64,000 bases of DNA from Calditrichota bacterium (GTDB taxonomy: Bacteria; Calditrichota; Calditrichia; Calditrichales; J004): the NCBI GenBank assembly GCA_013112635.1, contig JABFGF010000003.1, positions 248,001 through 312,000 on the forward strand, in the 5' to 3' direction. Of the stretch, positions 50,995 to 59,468 are shown in pieces. The translations under genes were made by a program, and so were the position numbers. Position 1 is the first letter of the stretch. Every line of letters starts with the position of its first letter. The notes under the pieces are model-generated. The model was not told where the DNA came from. It searched no databases and saw only the letters and a program-made list of their open reading frames with translations.

Positions 50995-53385
50995 ATGAAA
51001 CACCCAATCAAATTCATTTTAACCGTTGGTTTGGTTCTGTTTTTTCCTGTAAATAATCTTATGGCTCAACAATCTACTCAAACGGGCAGCATCGAAGGAA
51101 CAATACTTGACCGGGATTCTGAAGTGCCCTTGGCCGGTGTAAATATTCAAGTTAAAGGCACAACTCTTGGTGCGGCATCTGATGAATCCGGAAAATATGT
51201 TATTAAAAATCTTGAACCCGGTACTTATATTCTTGTTTTCACATTTATTGGTTTTACTGAAAAAACAGAAAATAATGTAATTGTCCAAGCCGGCGAGGCA
51301 ACAAAGCTCAATATCGCGTTGGACGAAGAGTTGTTGTCTTTGAGTGAAATTGTGGTAACGCCGGGCAGCTTTTCCATAATGGGCGATATGCCTGTTTCCC
51401 GCCAAACTCTAAGTAGTGAAGACATCAAAAATATTTCATTTTCCGAAGATATAACCAGGGCCGTTTCCCGCTTACCGGGCGTTTCTTCAAATGATTTCTC
51501 TTCCAAGTTTACAGTACGCGGTGGTGAGGATGATGAGGTTTTGATGATTCTGGATGGAATGGAACTGTATGATCCTTTTCATCAACGAGATTTTGCCGGT
51601 GGCCTTTTTAGCATTGTTGATGTTGAGGCAATCAGTGGGGTTGATCTTTTAACAGGTGGTTTTTCTGCGGAATATGGAGACAGGCAAAGCGCAGTTTTTA
51701 ATATGCAAACAAAACAGATCCAGGATAATCAGAGACATACATCCATTGGCTTAAGCATTATGGCTGCACGTTTATACACGGATGGGACTTTTGCAGATAA
51801 CAAAGGAAGTTACCTGTTTACAGGCAGGCAGGGTTTGTTGGATCAGGCTTTTAAGCTGATTGATGAAACTGAAAGAACGCCGCGGTTTTATGATCTAATG
51901 GGTAAAGTTCAATACAAACTTACAGATAAACAACATCTCTCATTTTATGTGCTTCATGCCGGTGATGAGACAAAAATCCGTGATGTTTCACCGGAAGCAT
52001 TTGACAGGCATGATACAAGCTATAAAAACAGTTATGCCTGGCTTACTTTAAAATCCTTTTACAATCCCAAGCTATATTCCAGAACTTTGTTATCCACCGG
52101 ATTAATAACACATGACCGTAACGGCGCCATGCAAAAATATGAGTTTACTGATAAACTAACTTTTTCTGTAAAGGACAAGCGAACATATTCATTTTTTGGA
52201 GTAAAGCAGGATTGGAATTGGGAAGCGTCGAATCGTTTCTTTTTAAAAGGTGGGTTTGATATTCGCCAGTTAGAAGCAGATTATGACTACAGCTATTCTA
52301 TCGAAGAAAAACGGCTCGATCTGGATTATAATCTTTTTGATTACCAAAATGGATTTGATTTTCAATCCAAGCCTTCCGGACAACAGGGCAGTGCATATTT
52401 TTCATCCAGGTTTATGGCGTTCCAAAATTTATTTCTTGAAACCGGGTTAAGATATGATTTTGCGATACACACCAAAGATAAATTGTGGAGTCCACGGGTC
52501 AGCGCTGCCTACTCATTTTCTAAAAATACTTTTTTGCGTGCAGCCTGGGGACATTACTACCAAACTCAGTTTATGAACAACCTGGATATTAATCATAATG
52601 TGACTGAATTCGATAAGGCAGAGTTATCAGAACATTATGTGCTTGGCCTTGAACACCTATTTGCGAATGGAATTAGCCTGCGTCTTGATGGCTATTATAA
52701 AGATATATCCCGCTTGAGCCCGACCTATGAAAACCTGCGCGATTTGTGGGAACTATTTCCTGAATCAAGAAATGATGAAGTTCGGCTTGATATAAGTGGT
52801 GCTGAAGCAAAAGGTATAGAGCTTTTCTTAAAATATGATACCGGAAAAGAAATATCCTGGTGGTTTAGTTATGCCCTGGCAAATGCGGAAGAGAATATTA
52901 CAAATATTGAGTCCAATGCACTGTTGATCAAACAAACCGGCTCTTTACCTCGCGCAAACAATCAGCTTCATACAATTTATGGAGACATAAATTACAGGCC
53001 AAATAAGAAATGGTATTTTAACCTTTCCTGGCAATATAATTCCGGTTGGCCACTCACAAAATATACTTTTATAGCAGATACACTTAATAATGATGATTTG
53101 CATTTTTCGCCGGCCCATAATGAGTTCCGCGGGACAAAACGCCCTGATTTCCACCGCATGGATATCAGGATTAATCGCAACTTTGAAATTGGTCTGGGAA
53201 AAATTTCCACATACCTGCATGTGATAAATATCTATAACCGCAAGAATATGAGGAAATGGGATCTGGATGTTGTTAACGCAAAAGAAGAGTTGGTTCCGGA
53301 TGATAAAGGCGGATATAAACTTTTTGAAGGCGGCGGTTACTTTTTTGGTACCACACCGGTTATTGGAGTTAGCTGGGAGTTTTAA
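50995..53385 (+). CDS. TonB-dependent outer-membrane receptor
   Basis: The 796-residue protein has a signal peptide (ending LMAQ), a carboxypeptidase-like regulatory domain at about 30-115 (GSIEGTILDRDSEVPLAGVNIQVKGT...), a plug with SRLPGVSSNDFSSKFTVRGGEDDEVLMILDGMELYDP at about 160-260 and a long barrel ending in FGTTPVIGVSWEF. It imports a scarce ligand with TonB energy. The ligand is unknown; it is not a SusC (no SusD follows). Regulation by the divergent OmpR-type regulator is likely. Three genes downstream on the same strand may be co-expressed. Confidence 0.95.
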   Translation: MKHPIKFILTVGLVLFFPVNNLMAQQSTQTGSIEGTILDRDSEVPLAGVNIQVKGTTLGAASDESGKYVIKNLEPGTYILVFTFIGFTEKTENNVIVQAGEATKLNIALDEELLSLSEIVVTPGSFSIMGDMPVSRQTLSSEDIKNISFSEDITRAVSRLPGVSSNDFSSKFTVRGGEDDEVLMILDGMELYDPFHQRDFAGGLFSIVDVEAISGVDLLTGGFSAEYGDRQSAVFNMQTKQIQDNQRHTSIGLSIMAARLYTDGTFADNKGSYLFTGRQGLLDQAFKLIDETERTPRFYDLMGKVQYKLTDKQHLSFYVLHAGDETKIRDVSPEAFDRHDTSYKNSYAWLTLKSFYNPKLYSRTLLSTGLITHDRNGAMQKYEFTDKLTFSVKDKRTYSFFGVKQDWNWEASNRFFLKGGFDIRQLEADYDYSYSIEEKRLDLDYNLFDYQNGFDFQSKPSGQQGSAYFSSRFMAFQNLFLETGLRYDFAIHTKDKLWSPRVSAAYSFSKNTFLRAAWGHYYQTQFMNNLDINHNVTEFDKAELSEHYVLGLEHLFANGISLRLDGYYKDISRLSPTYENLRDLWELFPESRNDEVRLDISGAEAKGIELFLKYDTGKEISWWFSYALANAEENITNIESNALLIKQTGSLPRANNQLHTIYGDINYRPNKKWYFNLSWQYNSGWPLTKYTFIADTLNNDDLHFSPAHNEFRGTKRPDFHRMDIRINRNFEIGLGKISTYLHVINIYNRKNMRKWDLDVVNAKEELVPDDKGGYKLFEGGGYFFGTTPVIGVSWEF

Positions 53386-53423
53386 TTCAAATAATTGATT
53401 TACCAAAATAAAGGAGAATCGCC

Positions 53424-53744
53424 ATGAAAGTTTTAGTGTTTTTATTAAGCATGATATTTTTGATATCAACTTCATGTGCCCAGGAAAGCGAAACCATACC
53501 TGATGTGGTTCAGAAGGCATTTAAAAGCAAATATCCGGATGTTAAAGATGTTGAATGGGAAAAAGAGGGGCCAGATTATGAAGCTGAGTTTGAAAAAGAC
53601 GGGGTTCAAATGTCGGTAGTTTTTGACAAGAATGGGAAAATAGTTGAAGTAGAAACGGAAGATGGTGAACACAAGAATGAGGAAAACGACAGCACCAAGG
53701 CAGAAATAGAAAATGATGATGAAGGGGAGGAAGAAGATGATTAG
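53424..53744 (+). CDS. PepSY-like small exported protein with acidic tail
   Basis: The 106-residue protein has a signal (MKVLVFLLSMIFLISTSC) that may be lipoprotein type with Cys18. A PepSY-like unit follows (about 25-75): VVQKAFKSKYPDVKDVEWEKEG, then YEAEFEKDGVQMSVVFDKNGKIVEVE. The last 30 residues are almost all Glu, Asp and Asn. PepSY-like proteins are often found with two-component systems and metal or peptide stress. The acidic tail could bind cations. It is followed by the metallophosphoesterase gene with an overlap of 8 bases. Confidence 0.82.
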   Translation: MKVLVFLLSMIFLISTSCAQESETIPDVVQKAFKSKYPDVKDVEWEKEGPDYEAEFEKDGVQMSVVFDKNGKIVEVETEDGEHKNEENDSTKAEIENDDEGEEEDD

Positions 53745-54609
53745 TCCGAATAAAAACAAATATCCTTCCGGGCTATGTTTTGTTCTCATTTTGCTAACTA
53801 CATTTTCAATCACTACTTGTAGCACCCATACATCATCTCCCAAATCGGATGGTGAATATTCGTTTGTTGTTTATGGTGATCTGAGACAGGGCTTTGGTGT
53901 TTATGAAAAACTTGCCAGAAATATGGGCAATATAAAACCAGTTCCGTTGATGGCGGTTTGTACCGGGGATTTATTATTCAAAGCTGGCAAAGAAGCTGAA
54001 TGGATCAACTTTTGGAAATTTTCAAAACCAATTACGGAGGTTATGCCGTTGCTAATCGCCCGTGGTAATCACGAGGGAAATGATCTGCCCTCCGAGTGGT
54101 TATTACGAAAGCAGACAAACATTGCAGAAGGAGACCCTTTTTATTTTTCCCGGCAATTGGAGAAACAAAAATTAATTATTCTGGATACAGAAATCCGTGG
54201 TGAAGAAAACGCAATTATTAATGATCAGCTGCATTGGTTAAAAGAAGAACTAAATCTTTCAACAAGCAATGCAGAAATAGATGGTATTTTCATTTTTATG
54301 CATCGTCCATTGTACAGGCAGGGGAGAAACAAGGGGCAAAAACTTAAGAATGCAGAAGAGTTGCACCAGCTTTTTGTAGAACATAAAAAAATAAAAGCTG
54401 TTGTGGCCGGCCATGATCACATGTACCATTTCCAAAATAAAGATGGAATTAACTATGTAATTTCGGGAGGAGCGGGCGCGCAGCTAAGACATGGTTATGG
54501 TGGCGATTTTTATCATTATATCAAATTTTCATTTTCGGATACTGATAAATCAGTCAATATGAAAACAATAGGATTATTTAATGAAATTATGGAAGAAAAA
54601 AACCTTTAG
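53737..54609 (+). CDS. Metallophosphoesterase lipoprotein
   Basis: The protein has about 290 residues from the ATG at 53737, six bases after GGGGAGG; an ATG at 53713 gives eight extra residues but is deeper in the preceding gene. A lipoprotein signal ends at ITTCS. The calcineurin-like phosphoesterase core has VVYGDLRQGFG, MAVCTGDLLFKAG, ARGNHEGNDLP, IFIFMHRPLYRQG and VAGHDHMYHFQNKDGINYVISGGAGA: the GDxxx, GDLV, GNHE, H and GHxH metal motifs. It hydrolyses phosphate esters outside the cytoplasm; the substrate is unknown. The next gene overlaps its end by 29 bases. Confidence 0.92.
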   Translation: MISPNKNKYPSGLCFVLILLTTFSITTCSTHTSSPKSDGEYSFVVYGDLRQGFGVYEKLARNMGNIKPVPLMAVCTGDLLFKAGKEAEWINFWKFSKPITEVMPLLIARGNHEGNDLPSEWLLRKQTNIAEGDPFYFSRQLEKQKLIILDTEIRGEENAIINDQLHWLKEELNLSTSNAEIDGIFIFMHRPLYRQGRNKGQKLKNAEELHQLFVEHKKIKAVVAGHDHMYHFQNKDGINYVISGGAGAQLRHGYGGDFYHYIKFSFSDTDKSVNMKTIGLFNEIMEEKNL

Positions 54610-55138
54610 AAATATTGGCCTGATTATATTTATTACTGTATTAAATATAAATGCATCAAACCTGTGGGTTAGCGGTGGTTTGTACGATTTTGCCAACGAT
54701 GTGTCCAAAGAGTTTTATAAATATGGCTGGAGCTTCCGGGTTCAATATGATTTTTTGCAGCTTTCTCAAATGAACTTTTCTATTTCAACCGGCGGCAGCT
54801 TTTCGAGTGTGCCTTATAATGGGGAGGAGCATGAGATGTATCTTATACCGCTTCAATTCTCATGGCGTTATAATTTTTTGATGGAGCATCCAACTATCCA
54901 GCCCTTTTTTGGATCGGGAATTGGTGCTTTTGCAAAAATGGATTTAAATGAATTTTTCCCTAAAAGGCATCATGCATATACTTATGGTTACCATCTTTTC
55001 TCAGGTTTGGAATATAAAATTAGTGATCGTGTAAAATCTAAATTTGAAATGCGCTATAATGTTTTGATCCCACCAACATTGGAAGACATTAATTCCAGCG
55101 GGTTTGATATTTTAATTGGCGTGGGCTATTCGTTTTGA
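54581..55138 (+). CDS. Small outer-membrane beta-barrel protein
   Basis: The 185-residue protein has a signal peptide-like start (MKLWKKKTFRNIGLIIFITVLNINA) inside the phosphoesterase gene, then eight or so amphipathic strands (LWVSGGLYDFA, WSFRVQYDFLQLS, MYLIPLQFSWRYNFL, PFFGSGIGAFAKM, HLFSGLEYKIS, KFEMRYNVLI) and a final FDILIGVGYSF with C-terminal Phe. It is the size of an OmpX/OmpW-like barrel. Function unknown. It overlaps the previous gene by 29 bases, so is likely translated with it. Confidence 0.82.
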   Translation: MKLWKKKTFRNIGLIIFITVLNINASNLWVSGGLYDFANDVSKEFYKYGWSFRVQYDFLQLSQMNFSISTGGSFSSVPYNGEEHEMYLIPLQFSWRYNFLMEHPTIQPFFGSGIGAFAKMDLNEFFPKRHHAYTYGYHLFSGLEYKISDRVKSKFEMRYNVLIPPTLEDINSSGFDILIGVGYSF

Positions 55139-55220
55139 TTTTCTAAATGGATAAACATTCCTTGTATAAAATAAGCGGTGGATTTATTTTACCCGGAGAT
55201 CTTTAACAAATCGGGTAAAG

Positions 55221-57377
55221 ATGAAATCTGTACTAAAAATCAATTCCCTTCTGAGCATCCTAATAATTTGTTTGGCGCAAAATCTTTTGGCGCAACAGAA
55301 AGAAGTAAACTCTCTTCAAGCCTATTATACAACTGAAGAAATATTGATCGATGGAGACATTGATGAGGATGTTTGGGAAGAAGCCCCCTTTGCAACAGAT
55401 TTTATCCAACGTGATTTAAACAATGGTGAACCTGCGACAGAGAAAACCAGGGTTGCGATTCTATATGATTCCAACAATCTCTATATCGGTGTTTGGGCTT
55501 TTGATTCCGAACCTGACAAAATTATAGCCAAAGAGTCAAGACGTGATTTCAGCTGGGGTTCGGAAGACAACTTTGAAATTATTCTCAGCCCTTTTAACGA
55601 TAACCGCAACGGCTATTTATTTGTTGTAAATCCAAATGGGGCTATGGCCGATGTTTTGATCACCGATGAGGGCAGTGGTTTTAACAAAGACTGGAATGGA
55701 GTTTGGGAAGCGGCCGTTGAGATTGATGATGAGGAAGGCTGGTTTATAGAAATAGCCATCCCATTTTCCACATTAAAATATCCTGATAATGATGAACAGG
55801 TGTGGGCGCTGAATATGGAACGCAATATCCGCCGCAAAAATGAACAAGTTTTGTGGCAGGGCTGGTCTCGCAATTATGATTTGGAAACGATTTCTCATGC
55901 AGGAAAGCTTACCGGGCTAAAGAATATCAGCAGTCAAAAATTGTGGGAAATAAAACCATTTATCTCCGGTGGGGCTGCGCAGGAAAAAGGAGGTAAACTT
56001 AAGGAAAAGTTTAAGGTGGGTGGTGATATTAACTATCACGTATCGCCAAAAATGAAATTGAACATCACATTTAATACTGATTTTTCTCAAGTGGAATCAG
56101 ATCGTGAACAAATAAATTTAACCCGTTTCCCATTAGATTTTCCGGAAAAAAGGGATTTCTTTCTTGAAGGAAAAAACCTTTTTCGTTTCAACCTTGGTTC
56201 CAACGCTCAAACTTTTTACAGCCGGCGGATTGGTCTACACAATAGAAAAGAAGTTCCAATTATTGGCGGCCTGCGTTTAACAGGCAAAATGAATAACAGC
56301 AATATTGGCGTAATGACTCTTCAATCTCAGAGCAAAGATAATCTGCCATCTACAAACTATTCAGTTGCCCGTCTTCGGCAGGACGTTCTGGAGTCTTCAA
56401 ATGTTGGTTTTATTTTAACATCTCGCCAAGATAAAAATGAATCCAATTATGTATATGGTGCCGATGCCAATTACTCAAGTTCTACCTTTCTTGGTGATAA
56501 AAATCTTGATGTCGGGGTGGCTTTTGCTCAGTCAATTATTCCGGATAAATCCAACTCAAACGCACTTGGTTATCGTGCTTATATAACTTCTATAAATGAT
56601 TTTTTTGAGTATGATGTTGCATTTTCCCGTGTAGCAAAGGATTTTGATCCGGGGATTGGTTTTTTAAGACGCAAAAATTATAAGTTGTTAGCTACAGAGC
56701 TGCAATTTAATCCACGTCCTGACTTTGTACCTTTTACAAAAAACCTTGAAATCAAACCATTTGATATTTCTTATTTTTTAAATGATCGAACAAATAAGAT
56801 TGAGTCATTAAACTTTGAATGGCGCCCATTTGGGATCGAGTTGGAAAGTGGTGATTTTGCCGAGTTTAATATCCAGCGTTTCTTCGACAGCCCTGATAGT
56901 ACTTTCGAGCCTGTCGATGATATTCAAATCGCCGGTGGTGATTACTGGTATGGTCGGTATGAAATTCAGGTAGAAACATATAGCGGTCGGCCGGTGTTCT
57001 CAGAAATTAATTATAGCTGGGGTGATTTTTATAATGGACAGCGCAAACAACTGGAAATGGTTTTGGGCTGGAATTTGGGAAAGTTGAATATCAGTGCCGA
57101 CTGGGAAAGAAATATTGTTAATATTAAGCGTCCCAAAACAACGGATGAAATGGGTGCCCGTTTCGAATATGCTTTTAGCACGAATCTTTATACAACTTTT
57201 TTCGGGCAATGGAATAATGAAGATGACGAAGCTCTTTTGGATTTCCGGGTAAATTGGATTCCCAAGACAGGCAGTTATTTTTATTTTGTAGTCAATCAGG
57301 AGCTATCAACCGCAGGCCCGGTTTATGTGTTAAATACAACAGTTCTTTCAAAGCTTACCTGGCTGTTTTCTTTTTGA
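55221..57377 (+). CDS. DUF5916 protein: CBM9-like domain plus outer-membrane barrel
   Basis: The 718-residue protein has a signal peptide (ending NLLAQ). A CBM9-like domain occupies about 30-215: ILIDGDIDEDVWEEAP, VAILYDSNNLYIGVWAFDSEPDKI, SWGSEDNFEIILSPFNDNRNGYLFVVNPNGAMAD. A barrel-forming DUF5916 region follows (about 225-718): FSQVESDREQINLTRFPLDFPEKRDFFLEG, FYSRRIGL, ending KLTWLFSF. The family is common in FCB bacteria and probably handles a carbohydrate or other polymer at the outer membrane. It is the last gene of the plus-strand run and converges with an ATPase gene, 2 bases away. Confidence 0.9.
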   Translation: MKSVLKINSLLSILIICLAQNLLAQQKEVNSLQAYYTTEEILIDGDIDEDVWEEAPFATDFIQRDLNNGEPATEKTRVAILYDSNNLYIGVWAFDSEPDKIIAKESRRDFSWGSEDNFEIILSPFNDNRNGYLFVVNPNGAMADVLITDEGSGFNKDWNGVWEAAVEIDDEEGWFIEIAIPFSTLKYPDNDEQVWALNMERNIRRKNEQVLWQGWSRNYDLETISHAGKLTGLKNISSQKLWEIKPFISGGAAQEKGGKLKEKFKVGGDINYHVSPKMKLNITFNTDFSQVESDREQINLTRFPLDFPEKRDFFLEGKNLFRFNLGSNAQTFYSRRIGLHNRKEVPIIGGLRLTGKMNNSNIGVMTLQSQSKDNLPSTNYSVARLRQDVLESSNVGFILTSRQDKNESNYVYGADANYSSSTFLGDKNLDVGVAFAQSIIPDKSNSNALGYRAYITSINDFFEYDVAFSRVAKDFDPGIGFLRRKNYKLLATELQFNPRPDFVPFTKNLEIKPFDISYFLNDRTNKIESLNFEWRPFGIELESGDFAEFNIQRFFDSPDSTFEPVDDIQIAGGDYWYGRYEIQVETYSGRPVFSEINYSWGDFYNGQRKQLEMVLGWNLGKLNISADWERNIVNIKRPKTTDEMGARFEYAFSTNLYTTFFGQWNNEDDEALLDFRVNWIPKTGSYFYFVVNQELSTAGPVYVLNTTVLSKLTWLFSF

Positions 57378-57379
57378 TT

Positions 57380-58702
57380 TTATAAATAATTTTCAAGTTT
57401 TGGTGCCATGTAAAGGGGCAGTTGAACTAAAGCGCTTTTTGTTTGCAACATTGGGCGGCCAGTCAATAAAAAAGATACTTTTGGTGAGTAGCGTTGCTTG
57501 TAAACACTAAGGCTTTTTGCCTTTGTACTTACACCTGCTTTCACCTCAATCGGGATTATATCAGTCTCGTAATCTAATAAAAACTCAATTTCTGCCATAT
57601 TGCGGTTCCATGAATATATTTGTTTATTTAATTGAGAAACTATTTCAGTAAGCACCAGGTTTTCCACAAAATATCCTTTATATGAACCATAGTCATAAGA
57701 AAAAATAGTTTTTGGTGATAAGCCGAGCATTGCACCAAGTATTCCCACATCAAACATATAAAGTTTAAACCGTTTTTCATCGGAATAAGCTTGCAATGGT
57801 AATTCTGCTTTATTACAAATCGGTACTTTTATTACAAGTCCGGCTTTTATCAGCCATTCTATTGGAGCTTCGAGCGAGGAATATCTGGATGCATTTGGTA
57901 ATACATTTTTAAATACAAATTTTTTTACCCCGTTTGATTCTTTTGCAAGCTGGATAGGAACATTCTTAAAAACTGCGTCTATTCGGACGGCCTTTATTTT
58001 TCCAGAGTGCTTTGTGATGTCATCTATATAATCTTTTAGTAATTCTTGCTGGAGTTTGCGTGTTTCAGAAAATGCTTCACTAAGGGTATCAATTTTCTCG
58101 CTGAACCTTTTTACAACTTCGGGTAACCCCCCTGTTATCATAAAGTATTTGTAATAAAGCCATATCTTTTGGTGAATCGCTTCATTGACAGGGCTGTTTA
58201 ATGTAGCCGAATTCAGGATTGAAATAAGTCGTTTCTGTCCAATTGCCTCCAGAAATTCCTCGAAATCCATTGGGTACAATTTATAGCGGGTAACTTTGCC
58301 CACAGGAAATGGCTCATCGCTTAGTCCCAACCCTAAAAGCGAACCGGATGCGGCAATAAAAGCATTTGGTGACTTCTGTGAAAAAAATTTCAGGGATGTT
58401 AGCGCCTTTGGGCATTGTTGTATCTCATCAAATATAATAAGATCTTTTTCGAGAATAATATCATGATCGTAATATAGACCTAAATCCCTTATTATTCTTT
58501 CAGGTTGCAGGTCTTGTTCAAAAATCTGGCTTAGTGAGGGGTTTTCCATAAAATCAAAAAAGTGGTAATTCTGAAATTCCTTTTTGCCTAACTTTTCCAA
58601 ACAATATGTTTTGCCTACTTGCCGTGCCCCTTGGAGCAAGAGTGGCTTTCGGGCTGATAAATTTTTCCACTTCAACAATTCTTTTGATATTTTTCTTCTC
58701 AT
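57380..58702 (-). CDS. AAA ATPase with DUF4143 domain
   Basis: The 440-residue protein has an N-terminal AAA_14-type ATPase with Walker A in LLLQGARQVGKTYCLE, Walker B in LIIFDEIQQCP and sensor AASGSLLG. The C-terminal half is DUF4143: EAPIEWLIKAGLVIKVP, FKLYMFDVGILGAMLG, GYFVENLVLTEIV and WNRNMAEIEFLLDYETDIIPIEVKAG (restriction-endonuclease-like). These genes are widespread, often scattered by horizontal transfer, and their role is unsettled. Two 24-base direct repeats precede it. It is 2 bases from the convergent DUF5916 gene. Confidence 0.92.
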   Translation of the reverse strand: MRRKISKELLKWKNLSARKPLLLQGARQVGKTYCLEKLGKKEFQNYHFFDFMENPSLSQIFEQDLQPERIIRDLGLYYDHDIILEKDLIIFDEIQQCPKALTSLKFFSQKSPNAFIAASGSLLGLGLSDEPFPVGKVTRYKLYPMDFEEFLEAIGQKRLISILNSATLNSPVNEAIHQKIWLYYKYFMITGGLPEVVKRFSEKIDTLSEAFSETRKLQQELLKDYIDDITKHSGKIKAVRIDAVFKNVPIQLAKESNGVKKFVFKNVLPNASRYSSLEAPIEWLIKAGLVIKVPICNKAELPLQAYSDEKRFKLYMFDVGILGAMLGLSPKTIFSYDYGSYKGYFVENLVLTEIVSQLNKQIYSWNRNMAEIEFLLDYETDIIPIEVKAGVSTKAKSLSVYKQRYSPKVSFLLTGRPMLQTKSALVQLPLYMAPKLENYL

Positions 58703-58761
58703 TTTTGGCCGATTATTAGTTAAATTTATTGACTTAAATATAATAAGGAATAATATAAAAA

Positions 58762-58817
58762 CAATTATTCATGGAAAAAAATGTGTGAATTTGCAATTAT
58801 TCATGGGAAAAAATGTG
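58762..58817. promoter_or_regulatory. Two 24-base direct repeats upstream of the DUF4143 ATPase gene
   Basis: CAATTATTCATGG(A/G)AAAAAATGTG, with one mismatch, occurs at 58762-58785 and 58794-58817, 32 bases apart (about three helical turns). They lie 60-115 bases before the ATPase start and within the gap to tsaE. An operator or a trace of a mobile event is possible. Only two copies are seen. Confidence 0.45.
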
Positions 58818-58948
58818 ATTTATCTTGAGATGATTAATGTGTTCGTTTTAATGTTTTGCCTAAAACGAATTCACTATAAAAAATTTATTGTCTTGTCTGA
58901 CAGACCTTTCTTCTTTAAATTCCTCCCTTTTTAAAATGCAAATTAAAT

Positions 58949-59371
58949 ATGAAACTACTCAAATCCTGGACAGTTAATTCTATCTCAGATTCGCAAAAAA
59001 TTGCGGTTGAACTAAGTAACATTTTTAAAGCAGCAGATGTTGTTTTGCTGGAAGGGACTTTAGGAAGTGGCAAAACATTTCTGGTTCAGGAAATATGTAA
59101 AAACTGGCATATTGATGAAGATGTAACCAGCCCAACATTTACGCTAATCCAAAACTACTTTGGCGATATAGCTGTTAATCATCTGGATTTGTATCGCATT
59201 GAAAACATTGAAGAATTAGATCAGCTTGGCTGGGAAGATATGGTTTATTCAGAAGCAGTTACATTTATCGAATGGCCACAAAAAGTTGAACCGGCATTAC
59301 AATCATTTTATAAAGTTAAAATTGATTTGCGGAATGACCAGAGAGAAATATCTTTAAACAAAAAAAACTAA
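58949..59371 (+). CDS. tsaE: tRNA threonylcarbamoyladenosine biosynthesis ATPase TsaE
   Basis: The 140-residue length is normal. TsaE is the ATPase partner of TsaB/TsaD in making t6A37 of tRNAs. Visible motifs are VVLLEGTLGSGKTFLVQEI (Walker A), EDVTSPTFTLIQNYFG (conserved SPTF) and HLDLYRIENIEELDQLGWEDM, with the EWPQKVEP ending. It precedes tsaB, with a repeat element between (59375-59449). Confidence 0.96.
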   Translation: MKLLKSWTVNSISDSQKIAVELSNIFKAADVVLLEGTLGSGKTFLVQEICKNWHIDEDVTSPTFTLIQNYFGDIAVNHLDLYRIENIEELDQLGWEDMVYSEAVTFIEWPQKVEPALQSFYKVKIDLRNDQREISLNKKN

Positions 59372-59374
59372 AAA

Positions 59375-59449
59375 GGTCATTCTGAATGAAGTTTGGCGGA
59401 GTGAAAATCCCATTTCAGAATGGAGATGCTTCGTGCCTAAGCAATGACA
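59375..59449. repeat. TGTCATTC-family terminal inverted repeat element, copy 6
   Basis: The element opens GGTCATTCTGA (59375-59385) and closes at about 59449 with CAATGACAAG, an imperfect inverted repeat of the family. Internal arms CATTTCAGAATGG and CATTCTGAATGAA are partly complementary. It lies between tsaE and tsaB. Confidence 0.7.
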
Positions 59450-59468
59450 AGCAGGATCAAGAACGAAC

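Noticed and set aside
58762-58817. Start of a CRISPR-like array
   Set aside because: Two copies only, with a spacer of eight bases; no cas genes in the window.
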